DNA of 38,557 nucleotides from JBBRSL01 sp038245435 (GTDB taxonomy: Bacteria > Patescibacteriota > Saccharimonadia > Saccharimonadales > CAIOMD01), in assembly GCA_038245435.1 (NCBI GenBank), contig JBBRSL010000006.1, positions 1 to 38,557 on the forward strand, written 5' to 3'. The notes beneath the pieces are model-generated. The model was not told the origin of the DNA. It was given only the letters and a program-made list of their open reading frames with translations, and did no database searches. Shown here in pieces: positions 1 to 8,140 of the stretch (position 1 is the stretch's first letter; the number at the start of each line of letters is the position of its first letter). The position numbers and the translations under genes were made by a program.

Positions 1-910
1 TGCCGGAGGTTTTTTTGGTTTTTGGTTTTTTAGGAGCTGCTATTACTTCGGCTTCTGCCGGTTCGTTATCGACTATGGCTATCATTTCTTGGCTATCTTT
101 GCGGAGTATATAAGTTTGTTGCGCAAGCGCCACAAGGCCACCTACAAGCCAGTATAACGATAATGCTGACGGCAAGTTAACAGATACAATAAAGATAATG
201 AACGGGATAAAAATAAGTGTAAATCGGCTGGTGGCTGCTTGGATTTCAGACTGGTCTACCTCTTTACCGGCAGCGCTGTCTTTAAATATCTGTCGCAAAC
301 CACGCTGTTCTTTGTTGGTGAGCATGAGTTGTTTGCTTTGGAAGAACTGCACAATAACACTACCGATAACTAGTATCATTGCCGGTATGTACAAACCTTT
401 AGGGCCGAGTGCTGGCTGTGCAAGGTTAACGAACCCTACAAGTGTTTCGTCAAACGACTTAATGTTCTTTGCGAGCTGTTCGAGATATGGCAAGTTCTGT
501 ACCCAGCCATAGGTGTTGGTGACAATAGCTTCAGGGTTTTTAACAATTTTTGTAATGCCTTGGTACAGCGCAATAAGAATTGGTAGCTGCACAATAATTA
601 TGCCAATTGAGCTAAATGGGTTAACGCCCTTTTCTTTGTAAAGCTCCATCATAAGCGCTGATTCTTTTTGCTTGTCGCCAGCGGCCGCTTTTTTTATCTT
701 TTTCATTTCTGGCTGCAGCTTTTTCATCGCTATAGCGTTGTGTAGCTGCTTGCGCAAAAGCGGATACATAGCCGTACGCACTAAAATCGTAAAGATAATA
801 ATAGCGACACCAAAGTTATGAAACGGCAAAAATGCCAATATAAGAATTAACAGATTAAATATCGGCTGAGCAATAAGCGCATTAAATAGGTTGCCAATGA
901 AGCTAAACAT
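1..910 (-). CDS. yidC: YidC/Oxa1 membrane protein insertase (3' end cut by window edge)
   Basis: Membrane insertase that places proteins in the cytoplasmic membrane, alone or with SecYEG. My reading of the minus strand from the ATG at 910-908 stays open for about 303 codons to the window edge, so the C-terminus is missing. The protein starts MFSFIGNLFNALIAQPIFNL, has a hydrophobic core and a charged cytoplasmic loop (KKLQPEMKKIKKAAAGDKQK) typical of the first loop of Gram-positive-type YidC, then further hydrophobic segments ending LPSALSLYWLVGGLVALAQQ, the family's last transmembrane signature. It lacks the large periplasmic P1 domain of proteobacterial YidC. The visible tail is rich in Glu, Ala and Lys. 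It lies downstream of rnpA in the classical rpmH-rnpA-yidC order. Confidence 0.93.
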   Translation of the reverse strand, partial: MFSFIGNLFNALIAQPIFNLLILILAFLPFHNFGVAIIIFTILVRTAMYPLLRKQLHNAIAMKKLQPEMKKIKKAAAGDKQKESALMMELYKEKGVNPFSSIGIIIVQLPILIALYQGITKIVKNPEAIVTNTYGWVQNLPYLEQLAKNIKSFDETLVGFVNLAQPALGPKGLYIPAMILVIGSVIVQFFQSKQLMLTNKEQRGLRQIFKDSAAGKEVDQSEIQAATSRFTLIFIPFIIFIVSVNLPSALSLYWLVGGLVALAQQTYILRKDSQEMIAIVDNEPAEAEVIAAPKKPKTKKTSG

Positions 911-1006
911 AGTTGATATTAGTGTATCACAAGGGGTTAATAGACGATGGATTTTAGACTATAGATGTTAGACAACAGCGAAAAACCAACCTTACAGCAA
1001 CTAAAA

Positions 1007-1348
1007 CTAGTTTTCTTTGATTTGCGAAAGAAGCCGAATAATTATTTCTTGGAGTTCGCTGTGCTCAATAGATGAAAGTCGACTATCAAATATCGTTATA
1101 ACGACATCTTCGTTTGTGAGGTAACCAGAAGCCTGCAGCCGGACGATTTCATAAACACGCCGGCGAATGCGGTTGCGCTCTGGTGCGCTTTTGGCAACTT
1201 TTTTGCTAACCACCACTGCAACACGGAACTCAGTGCGCTTACCGCGAGTAAAACGAGCAGCACAAAACTGGCTGCGCACAGTCACGCCTTTTTGATATAC
1301 CCTTGTAAGCCCTGCCGGCCCTTGAAATCTATGTTTTTTGGTTAGCAC
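1007..1348 (-). CDS. rnpA: Ribonuclease P protein component
   Basis: Protein subunit of RNase P, which helps the catalytic RNA cut the 5' leader from pre-tRNA. The 113-residue length is normal for the family. The family signature is present as KKVAKSAPERNRIRRRVYEI (the RNR box), and the N-terminus has the usual basic start followed by a Phe. The gene lies between rpmH upstream and yidC downstream on the same strand, the conserved origin-proximal order. No RNase P RNA gene was recognised in the window. Confidence 0.95.
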   Translation of the reverse strand: MLTKKHRFQGPAGLTRVYQKGVTVRSQFCAARFTRGKRTEFRVAVVVSKKVAKSAPERNRIRRRVYEIVRLQASGYLTNEDVVITIFDSRLSSIEHSELQEIIIRLLSQIKEN

Positions 1349-1415
1349 TAAGAATCCTAGTTATTTAGGTTACTTACATTGTAGCGTGAAAATCGATCGA
1401 ACTGAGTACGAAAGT

Positions 1416-1553
1416 TTAGTGGCTTAAGCGGACGCGACCTTTAAGTCGGCGGAGCTTTAGTACGAGCTTACCTGCTCGGGTGGCCATGCGCTTCATGAAG
1501 CCGTGCTCGCGTGAGCGACGTCGCTTCTTTGGTTGATATGTTCTTTTAGGCAT
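1416..1553 (-). CDS. rpmH: Large ribosomal subunit protein bL34
   Basis: A 45-residue, very basic ribosomal protein. Reading the minus strand from the ATG at 1553-1551 gives MPKRTYQPKKRRRSREHGFM, then KRMATRAGKLVLKLRRLKGR and VRLSH before TAA. This matches the bL34 family (MKRTYQPxxxxRxRxHGFxxRMxTxxGRxVLxxRRxKGR). It is divergent from dnaA with the upstream half of the origin between them, and precedes rnpA, so it is probably the first gene of the rpmH-rnpA-yidC unit. Confidence 0.95.
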   Translation of the reverse strand: MPKRTYQPKKRRRSREHGFMKRMATRAGKLVLKLRRLKGRVRLSH

Positions 1554-1898
1554 TGCTAGCTAGTATAGCTCAAGAGGTGGAAAACTTCAAGACAGAGGCG
1601 CGATAATATCTCATTCTGAGTCCTAAATTGCATTATAGGTTGTAAAAAGCACAGGGGTTTCTGACATATTCAACATTTTTATACACACCTGAGGGCTAGT
1701 TATCCACTGTTTGACAGATTAAGTATTTTAATGTGTATAAACCCTACCGCTGTTTGGTCGATTTTTGATTAAAAGCCGGGTGATGTAAAAAAACCTGTGG
1801 AAAACTCTGGGTTTGTTTTGTATAGTTAATAGCAAGTACGTCCGCGTGGTGAGCGAACGAAAAGTATCAACACATATATAAGGAGGGAGTAACAAGCA
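1554..1898. other. Probable oriC, upstream cluster of DnaA boxes
   Basis: Non-coding AT-rich gap between divergent rpmH and dnaA. Four matches or near matches to the DnaA box TTATNCACA are visible: TTATACACA at 1679-1687 (plus), TTATCCACT at 1700-1708 (plus), TTATACACA at 1732-1740 (minus) and TTTTCCACA at 1796-1804 (minus). A good Shine-Dalgarno sequence for dnaA (AAGGAGGGAG) lies near 1881-1890. With the second cluster after dnaA this fits a bipartite origin. I did not recognise a GC-rich DnaA-trio module with confidence. Confidence 0.75.
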
Positions 1899-3287
1899 AT
1901 GCGCGACGATACGTTGTGGCAAGCCGTCTTAGGCGAAATCGAGCTGACGGTATCGCGCGGGAGCTATGTTACCTGGTTTAAGAACACTCGTATCTTACGC
2001 CGTAATGATGAGCTTATTATTGTTGGCGTGCCTAATATATTTGCCAAACAACAGCTCGAATCAAAATACCGTGAACTTATTGAAAACCTGCTCACAAAAA
2101 ATGGTATCGAAAACACCGTCGTTGAATTTAAGATTCATTCAGCAACTGCTGCGAACAACAGACGAAATACAAGTGAAGCTGACGTAATCATATTGAGCCA
2201 ACCTACTGCCCCACAAACTCAAACCACCGTAGTGACCCCAAGTGGCGCGCCTAATGTTATGCACTCATATAGGCAAGGCTTGAACGAGCGCTATACGTTC
2301 GATTCGTTTATTGTTGGATCGGGTAACGAGCTGGCCTATGCAGCGTGCCAAGCAATCGCCGTAAACCCGGGCACTAAATACAATCCACTCTTTGTATATG
2401 GTGGTGTTGGACTCGGTAAAACACACCTTATACAAGCAGTTGGTAACGGTATTGTAGCCAATAACCCTAAGGCGCACGTCGTATATGCAACCAGTGAACA
2501 GTTTGTGCAAGAATTTTTAGATGCAATTCGCTACAAAAAAGTAACTGACTTTGCGGGCCACTACCGTAATGCCGACGTATTAATTGTTGATGATATGCAA
2601 TTTATCGCAGGCAAAGAAAAAACCCAAGAAGAGTTTTTTCATACTTTTAACGCCCTACATCAAGCAAACAAACAAATTATTATCAGTAGCGATAAGCCGC
2701 CAAAAGCGATACCAACCCTAGAAGAGCGCCTCCGAAGCCGCTTTGAATGGGGCATGATTGTCGATATTGGTTCACCTGACTTTGAAACACGAAGCGCAAT
2801 TCTACAAAATAAGGCTGCCGGTAATAACATAGTGTTGCCGGCTGACGTTGTAGAGTTTTTAGCCAATCAAGTACAAACGAACATTCGTGAGCTTGAGGGC
2901 GCGCTTAATCAACTGCTGGCTTTTTGTGAAATGCGCGGCATTCAGCCTGATCTACAAATTACCCAAGGGCTATTCGGTACACATCGCTCACGCCCAAAAC
3001 ATGTTTCTGCCCGCCAAGTGGTCGAAAAAACAGCTAAACATTTTCAGATTAATGTTGATGAAATACTGAGCCCAAAGCGAGATAAAGATATTGTAGTACC
3101 GCGCCAGATTGCGATGTACCTACTCAGGAGTGAGTTGCATTTGAGTTTTCCAAAAATTGCCCACGAGCTTGGCCGTAAAGACCACACCACTGCCATTCAT
3201 TCTGTTGATAAAATCGAGAAAGAAATGCATTATGATGCGCTGCTTCGTGACAATATTCGCGAGATCAAGGAGCGATTATATGTATAA
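1899..3287 (+). CDS. dnaA: Chromosomal replication initiator DnaA
   Basis: AAA+ initiator that binds DnaA boxes at oriC, melts the origin and recruits the helicase. At 462 residues it is full length. Domain I starts MRDDTLWQAVLGEIE; a variable linker lies at about residues 85-125; the Walker A motif GGVGLGKT is at 168-175; Walker B has D231 and D232 in VLIVDDMQF; the C-terminal DNA-binding signature RKDHTTAIHS falls at about 425-435. The start is supported by a strong Shine-Dalgarno sequence ending 8 nt upstream. DnaA-box clusters lie on both sides, so the gene is probably autoregulated. dnaN follows after a non-coding gap of about 260 nt. Confidence 0.98.
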   Translation: MRDDTLWQAVLGEIELTVSRGSYVTWFKNTRILRRNDELIIVGVPNIFAKQQLESKYRELIENLLTKNGIENTVVEFKIHSATAANNRRNTSEADVIILSQPTAPQTQTTVVTPSGAPNVMHSYRQGLNERYTFDSFIVGSGNELAYAACQAIAVNPGTKYNPLFVYGGVGLGKTHLIQAVGNGIVANNPKAHVVYATSEQFVQEFLDAIRYKKVTDFAGHYRNADVLIVDDMQFIAGKEKTQEEFFHTFNALHQANKQIIISSDKPPKAIPTLEERLRSRFEWGMIVDIGSPDFETRSAILQNKAAGNNIVLPADVVEFLANQVQTNIRELEGALNQLLAFCEMRGIQPDLQITQGLFGTHRSRPKHVSARQVVEKTAKHFQINVDEILSPKRDKDIVVPRQIAMYLLRSELHLSFPKIAHELGRKDHTTAIHSVDKIEKEMHYDALLRDNIREIKERLYV

Positions 3288-3551
3288 ATTTATGTCATAC
3301 ATATGTGGAGAAGCTGCTCATAAGTTTGGGTACAAAAGTGTGTGTAACTTACCGACTTTTACACATAACCCACTAAATACTTTTTTGGCTGATTTTTTGA
3401 AAAGTTATACTCAGTTTTATACAAGTCTTTATAACCCTGCTTATACACATAAATGTATGCAATTTATACCTGTTAAATCGCAGTTTTACACACTATACAC
3501 AGGCCCTACTATAACTACTACTTTAAATAACTAACTAATAAGGGAACGACC
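3288..3551. other. dnaA-dnaN intergenic region, second DnaA-box cluster
   Basis: AT-rich non-coding gap with several DnaA-box-like nonamers on the plus strand: TTTTACACA at 3357-3365 and 3484-3492, TTATACACA at 3441-3449 and CTATACACA at 3493-3501, plus related TTACACACA-type sequences on the other strand near 3340-3348. The dnaA-dnaN gap is the duplex-unwinding side of bipartite origins such as that of Bacillus subtilis. The T-rich stretch near 3380-3400 could be an unwinding element, which is inference. Confidence 0.7.
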
Positions 3552-4640
3552 ATGAAGCTCCAAGTCACACAAGAAAATTTCGCCAAAGCACTCAACGACG
3601 TTGCTCGTGTAGCTGCAGGTAGCCGTAATCAACTACCTATTTTAAATAACGTTTTACTGCGAACTGTAGAAAATCGTTTAACTGTTTCTGCTACTAACCT
3701 TGAAATCGCGATTACTGAACGTATTGGTTCAAAAGTACAAACCGAGGGCGCTATTACGGTGCCTGCACGTTTAATCCAGGAATATGTTTCGAGTTTACCT
3801 AGTGGAGTGCTTGATTTAGAGCTTGAAGACCATAAACTTCACATCAGCACGGACCAATACAAATCGACAATTAATGGGGTATTAGCAGATGAATTCCCTG
3901 TTTTGCCAGAAATTAATAGCGAAATACGATTTAGCATCCCTACAAAAGATTTAAAAAAGGGCTTACAGCAAGTTGTTTTTGCTGCCAGTGGTGATGAGAC
4001 TCGACCTGTTTTAACAGGGGTTTATCTACATACACACGAAGGCTTTTTGTATGCAGTTGCTACCGATAGCTACCGTTTAGCCGAAAAGCAGCTTATTAAA
4101 ACATCTCAAAACATCTCTCTGCTCATCCCTGCAAGCTCACTTCAAGATTTACTGCGTATATTGCCTGATACAGTAGAAACCGTAGAAGTGTTTGCCGATA
4201 GCCAACAAGCATTATTCACAGCTGGCGATATAGAGCTTGTGACACGTTTAATCGATGCTACCTATCCTGACTATCGCAAACTAATCCCAGGCAGCTTTAC
4301 AACGACTGCTAAGCTCGCACGTGATGAATTTATTAACATCACTAAGGTATCAAGTTTGTTTGCCCGTGAAAGTGCCGGAAGCATTACGATTCATGTTGCT
4401 GACAATAATATTAGTATTACCTCAATTGCATCACAGCTTGGCGAAAACACCTCTAGTGCAGCTGCTGAGGTTGAAGGTGAAGGCGATGTAACGCTCAATT
4501 CTCGCTATTTACTCGATGCGCTCAATGCTTTTAGTACCAAAGATACAAGTATTAATTTTAACGGCAAGCTTGAACCATGTGTGATTAAAAGCAGCGAAGC
4601 CGCAGATTACACACACGTTGTTATGCCTCTTAAAAGCTAA
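3552..4640 (+). CDS. dnaN: DNA polymerase III beta sliding clamp
   Basis: Ring-shaped processivity clamp that tethers replicative polymerase and other partners to DNA. The 362-residue length is typical of the three-domain fold. It starts MKLQVTQENFAKALNDVARV and ends with the family C-terminal signature THVVMPLKS (canonical xxMPxR/KL). Internal hallmarks include RNQLPILNNVLL in domain 1 and GDETRPVLTGVYL in domain 2. It lies between dnaA and recF; recF starts about 20 nt after the stop, so the two are probably co-transcribed. Confidence 0.97.
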   Translation: MKLQVTQENFAKALNDVARVAAGSRNQLPILNNVLLRTVENRLTVSATNLEIAITERIGSKVQTEGAITVPARLIQEYVSSLPSGVLDLELEDHKLHISTDQYKSTINGVLADEFPVLPEINSEIRFSIPTKDLKKGLQQVVFAASGDETRPVLTGVYLHTHEGFLYAVATDSYRLAEKQLIKTSQNISLLIPASSLQDLLRILPDTVETVEVFADSQQALFTAGDIELVTRLIDATYPDYRKLIPGSFTTTAKLARDEFINITKVSSLFARESAGSITIHVADNNISITSIASQLGENTSSAAAEVEGEGDVTLNSRYLLDALNAFSTKDTSINFNGKLEPCVIKSSEAADYTHVVMPLKS

Positions 4641-4660
4641 TAGATTACAATAAACAGTAA

Positions 4661-5740
4661 ATGTCCCAATTTACACTTACTGCGCTGCGCCTGCGTCAAT
4701 TTAGGTCTTATAACGAATACGCCATTGAGCTTTCTACCGGGGTTAATATTGTAGTTGGGCCAAATGCTAGTGGTAAAACAAATCTACTTGAATCGATACT
4801 ACTCATAACTGGATCACCTTCGTTTCGCGCCCAATTTACGCATGTCATAGAGCAAGGTACTGAATGGGCTCGCATTGATGGTGAATCTGGTGATAAAAAA
4901 AGAACACTAAAAATTGAACAAAATCAGCAGCTCACAAAACGAACCTACGAACTTGATGGCTTAACAAAGCACCGCTTGAGTTATACAGATACCATACCAG
5001 TAGTAGTATTCGAACCCGAGCATATGAGGCTACTCACAGGCTCTCCTGAGCTGCGTCGCTCGTTTTTCGACACAATACTCGCAGAGCTTCATCCTGTATA
5101 CCAAAAGGACCTTACAGCCTATAAGCGGACGTTGGCCCAGCGCAACCGATTACTTAAAACAAAACCAGCGAGCTTAGAACAACAATTATTTGCCTGGAAT
5201 GTACGCTTATCGCAGCTTGCGGGGCTTCTTGTAGGCCGTCGACTCGAACTTATAACAGATATAAACAAGCAACTAGCAAGTATTTATAGCGAGATTGCTC
5301 AAAAACCAACCGATTGTGCGCTCGCCTATCAAACGCCGCTTAATATCGATAACTACGAAACAAGCATGTTAAAGAAGCTAGAAGCAGATATTGAAAAAGA
5401 TATTCTACGTGGCTTTACTGGCGCTGGCCCCCACCGTGAAGATTTCACCGTGCAAATTCGCGGCCAACAAGCCGACATTACTGCATCGCGCGGCGAAACG
5501 CGCACGCTCGTATTGGCGCTTAAATTATTAGAGTTACAATTTCTAGAGCAAGCTCGGGGTAGTAAACCGCTATTACTACTCGATGATGTCTTTAGTGAAC
5601 TGGATGGTTCGCGCCGCAAAGCACTCACTCGCTACCTTCAAAACTACCAAACTATCATCACAACAACTGACGCCGATGTCGTTGTGAAAGATTTTTCTCA
5701 GCAAGCAAACGTCATTGCGCTTAGTTACCTTCAAAACTAG
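4661..5740 (+). CDS. recF: DNA replication and repair protein RecF
   Basis: SMC-like ATPase that helps RecO/RecR load RecA at single-strand gaps. It has 359 residues, normal for RecF. The N-terminus LTALRLRQFRSY is the RecF signature; Walker A GPNASGKT is at residues 33-40; the ABC-type signature region lies in SRGETRTLVLALKLLEL; Walker B and D-loop are LLLLDDVFSELDG near residues 305-317. The 3' end overlaps the oppositely oriented membrane protein gene by 20 nt (5721-5740), with no visible terminator between the converging units. No gyrB follows, unlike many bacteria. Confidence 0.95.
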   Translation: MSQFTLTALRLRQFRSYNEYAIELSTGVNIVVGPNASGKTNLLESILLITGSPSFRAQFTHVIEQGTEWARIDGESGDKKRTLKIEQNQQLTKRTYELDGLTKHRLSYTDTIPVVVFEPEHMRLLTGSPELRRSFFDTILAELHPVYQKDLTAYKRTLAQRNRLLKTKPASLEQQLFAWNVRLSQLAGLLVGRRLELITDINKQLASIYSEIAQKPTDCALAYQTPLNIDNYETSMLKKLEADIEKDILRGFTGAGPHREDFTVQIRGQQADITASRGETRTLVLALKLLELQFLEQARGSKPLLLLDDVFSELDGSRRKALTRYLQNYQTIITTTDADVVVKDFSQQANVIALSYLQN

Positions 5741-6191
5741 GGCCAGCAAGGAGTGATTGGTATTGCTGATAGGTTTGGAGTGGATTTTTTTCGCCACTTG
5801 CGGTAACTTGTATCCATAAATTTTGTTGGTGCTGAACAGTAATAACTATATTTTCATTATTCGCCTGTACTATAAATTTATAAGTGTAGACATCATTGTC
5901 AGAGGTACTGCCGACGGGCTTATTTGCTGTGTTTGCTTCTGGATTTTGAGTAGGGTTAGTGAAATATTTTTTTAAATAAGTATCAACAACTGTATTAATA
6001 AGTTTCTGTTCTTCTATATCTGTTGTTACTGCACTTAGGCTCTTTACGGTTGCCGATTGAAGGATTAATTCAGCCTCGTTTGGTGGTATATATACAAGCT
6101 TTCCCGAATCGGCGTTATTATTTGAAATTAATATAAATAGACCAAAGCTTATAACTATTAAAATAATGAGTGGTGTGTATTTATTTCGCAT
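5721..6191 (-). CDS. Small single-pass membrane protein at end of T4SS operon
   Basis: Not recognised as a named family. The 156-residue protein has an N-terminal membrane anchor at about residues 7-24 (YTPLIILIVISFGLFILI) after a short basic start, then a predicted extracytoplasmic part with a linker rich in Asn, Pro and Thr around 80-100 and a small beta-strand-rich C-terminus. Its start overlaps the stop of the C39-like peptidase gene by about 11 nt, so it is the last gene of the T4SS run and probably an accessory surface component. Its 3' end overlaps recF tail to tail. Confidence 0.75.
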   Translation of the reverse strand: MRNKYTPLIILIVISFGLFILISNNNADSGKLVYIPPNEAELILQSATVKSLSAVTTDIEEQKLINTVVDTYLKKYFTNPTQNPEANTANKPVGSTSDNDVYTYKFIVQANNENIVITVQHQQNLWIQVTASGEKNPLQTYQQYQSLLAGPSFEGN

Positions 6192-7569
6192 TTTTTACCG
6201 CCACAAAATATTGACCATGACTAATAAAATCACTTAAATCATAGTACCGGTCTTTTGGACTATTGTCTTCTGGGTCTGCTACTAAAACCTTATCATTTGA
6301 ATCAATTGAACGAAGTACAATGATGTGGCTATCAAATCTATACGGCCCACCTCCACCGCCACTAATAACCATTGCGCCAGCATTAAGTGCATCGCGAATT
6401 GCGGCTTTATTGTTCGCGAGCCGTTCGTACGGCAGGCCGAATTTAGTTGACCCCCATTTTGCCATTGTCTCACCCCGATATCCTGCAATTGAAACGTTTT
6501 CAGTAAAGCTATCTTTAGCGAGTGACTTTGGAGTAATTGCCGTATCTTTTTTAAATGTTGCCGCGATCATCGAATACGATGTTAGGCCGCAACCAGCGCT
6601 ATCGATATCGCTTCCACCGGAACCGTTATAGGTATCACTTCCCCACTTAGAGTCGTTTTGGCTGTAGAATACAAAATCACCGTTCGTTGGCTGGGTTGCA
6701 TCGCTTGCTGCGCATGTTGAGCCAGCTGCAGCTTGCGTGGTTGAGCCCGTTGCACTACTTGATACGCTCATACTTTTATATGTTAGTAAATCTTTTCGGT
6801 AGATTCCCTCTCTTTGCTCAAGTGCAGAAGTTCCAATAACAATACCGCCATATGCCGGGTAATTTTTACTGACTTGCTCAACAAGCGCTAGTCGGCTCTG
6901 GTAGTATTTTTTATCATTTGGCGGCAAAGAAGCGGTTGCCCACATGAGGTTGCCTTTATAGGTACTGTAGTACGTTAAAGTGTACATAAAATTTTGCGCG
7001 GTAGATGCCGGGTCGCCTAGTACAGCACCGATTCTGGTTTGGTTACCCGTAAAGAACTGGCGAGCATATAACTCGACACCTGTATCAAAACTATCATAGC
7101 CTCGGCGCCCGTCAGACCCTGAACCACCCCAAACAGAACCACTCTGCCCTATCCAGCTTGGGCTCATACCGCCGTTCATAGGGTTGAATAAGCTACTGTT
7201 GGCTATGTCGCCGCCTTCGCCAATTGCAAAAGTAACAAGTGCAAGGACATGCTCTTGAGTTACGAAATCGGATTCTGGCTTGCCGCTAATTTGTGCCATG
7301 CGCTTAAGAATACCAATCATGAACTGCTCCAAAATATACGGTGAAGTGAGCCCGCTCTTGTATTTACCCTGAATATTTTTTATTTCGGCTGCAGTATATG
7401 TTGCGCCTCCATCACCAGGACATTTATTAAGGACTCCATCATTATAGAAATAAACCCCAGCTTTATACTCGCGAACCTGTTCTGCAGACTGAGCAAAAAT
7501 CGTGCCATTAATAGATATGGCCACTACAAGCGTTACGAACAACCAACCAAGATTACGTAGCTTAATCAA
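6181..7569 (-). CDS. Secreted C39-like cysteine peptidase / putative cell-wall hydrolase of the T4SS locus
   Basis: Predicted exported enzyme. The longest frame begins with ATG at 7608, but that overlaps the upstream gene by 47 nt. A TTG at 7569-7567 with GGGAG 8-9 nt upstream gives a textbook signal peptide (IKLRNLGWLFVTLVVAIS), so I prefer it (462 residues). Numbered on the longer form, residues 85-260 form a helical region (LALVTFAIGEGGD) that could be a lysozyme-like or wall-binding domain, though I cannot assign it. Residues 311-475 match the papain-like C39_2 fold with a probable catalytic triad C340 (DSAGCGLTS), H428 (DSHIIVL) and D445 (VADPED). Family members cleave peptides, including wall cross-links. 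The position suggests wall remodelling for the secretion channel. Confidence 0.8.
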   Translation of the reverse strand: MIKLRNLGWLFVTLVVAISINGTIFAQSAEQVREYKAGVYFYNDGVLNKCPGDGGATYTAAEIKNIQGKYKSGLTSPYILEQFMIGILKRMAQISGKPESDFVTQEHVLALVTFAIGEGGDIANSSLFNPMNGGMSPSWIGQSGSVWGGSGSDGRRGYDSFDTGVELYARQFFTGNQTRIGAVLGDPASTAQNFMYTLTYYSTYKGNLMWATASLPPNDKKYYQSRLALVEQVSKNYPAYGGIVIGTSALEQREGIYRKDLLTYKSMSVSSSATGSTTQAAAGSTCAASDATQPTNGDFVFYSQNDSKWGSDTYNGSGGSDIDSAGCGLTSYSMIAATFKKDTAITPKSLAKDSFTENVSIAGYRGETMAKWGSTKFGLPYERLANNKAAIRDALNAGAMVISGGGGGPYRFDSHIIVLRSIDSNDKVLVADPEDNSPKDRYYDLSDFISHGQYFVAVKNAK

Positions 7570-8137
7570 GAGATATGCTCCCTGCCGCGCTAGTATAGGC
7601 AGCCGCAATGGAATCTGGAAGTACTGCTATATCGTCGCTCAAGGTATCGTTGCTTGGGATAATCTTTCGTATTTGCCACTCACCATACACATATTGAATC
7701 GCCGCTACGTAATATGCGCCACCATCAGTGGTTCTAAAAGTACCAACATACCAACTACCGTTTTCTAAAAACTCACCAGAAGTTACGGTATAGTCTTTGG
7801 CGTCGCTTGGTGCATTACGGGCATTCACAAAAGTGTCAAATGGTTTTATGGGATCTAGTTGGATCGTTACTGGTACGAACGGTAGTGAGTATATTTTTTT
7901 CTGATATGGTGCGGTATCTTTTGTAATGACTCGTACGCTATAGATTCCCGGGCGTAGCTTAAGTTCTTTTGTATCTGAGAAGCGATTATTATTTATGTAA
8001 AATGTAGCAGTATCTTTATTGGTGCTAATGGTGCTGAATCCAAATAAAAGATAGACCACCAAAAATACATTTAATACTAAAAAGAATATAACCCAAGTTC
8101 GTATTTGTTTTAAGGTATTCGGAATTAAAATATTCAT
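7562..8137 (-). CDS. Single-pass membrane protein, T4SS-associated, unknown family
   Basis: The 191-residue protein has one transmembrane segment at about residues 14-34 (VIFFLVLNVFLVVYLLFGF) and a roughly 155-residue outer part rich in beta-type sequence (KELKLRPGIYSVRVITKD), like a PEGA or Ig-type surface fold. The C-terminal half (GEFLENGSWYVGTFRTTDGG) recalls small beta domains seen in secretion-system accessory proteins. It sits 3 nt downstream of the M23 peptidase gene and runs into the C39-like peptidase gene, so the three are surely co-transcribed. Function unknown; a structural or scaffold role next to the two hydrolases is inference. Confidence 0.75.
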   Translation of the reverse strand: MNILIPNTLKQIRTWVIFFLVLNVFLVVYLLFGFSTISTNKDTATFYINNNRFSDTKELKLRPGIYSVRVITKDTAPYQKKIYSLPFVPVTIQLDPIKPFDTFVNARNAPSDAKDYTVTSGEFLENGSWYVGTFRTTDGGAYYVAAIQYVYGEWQIRKIIPSNDTLSDDIAVLPDSIAAAYTSAAGSISLD

Positions 8138-8140
8138 TTG

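Noticed and set aside
3157..3534. Plus-strand 125-codon ORF across the dnaA-dnaN gap
   Set aside because: Its first third overlaps dnaA in another frame and the rest is the AT-rich DnaA-box region; no start signal or protein-like composition.
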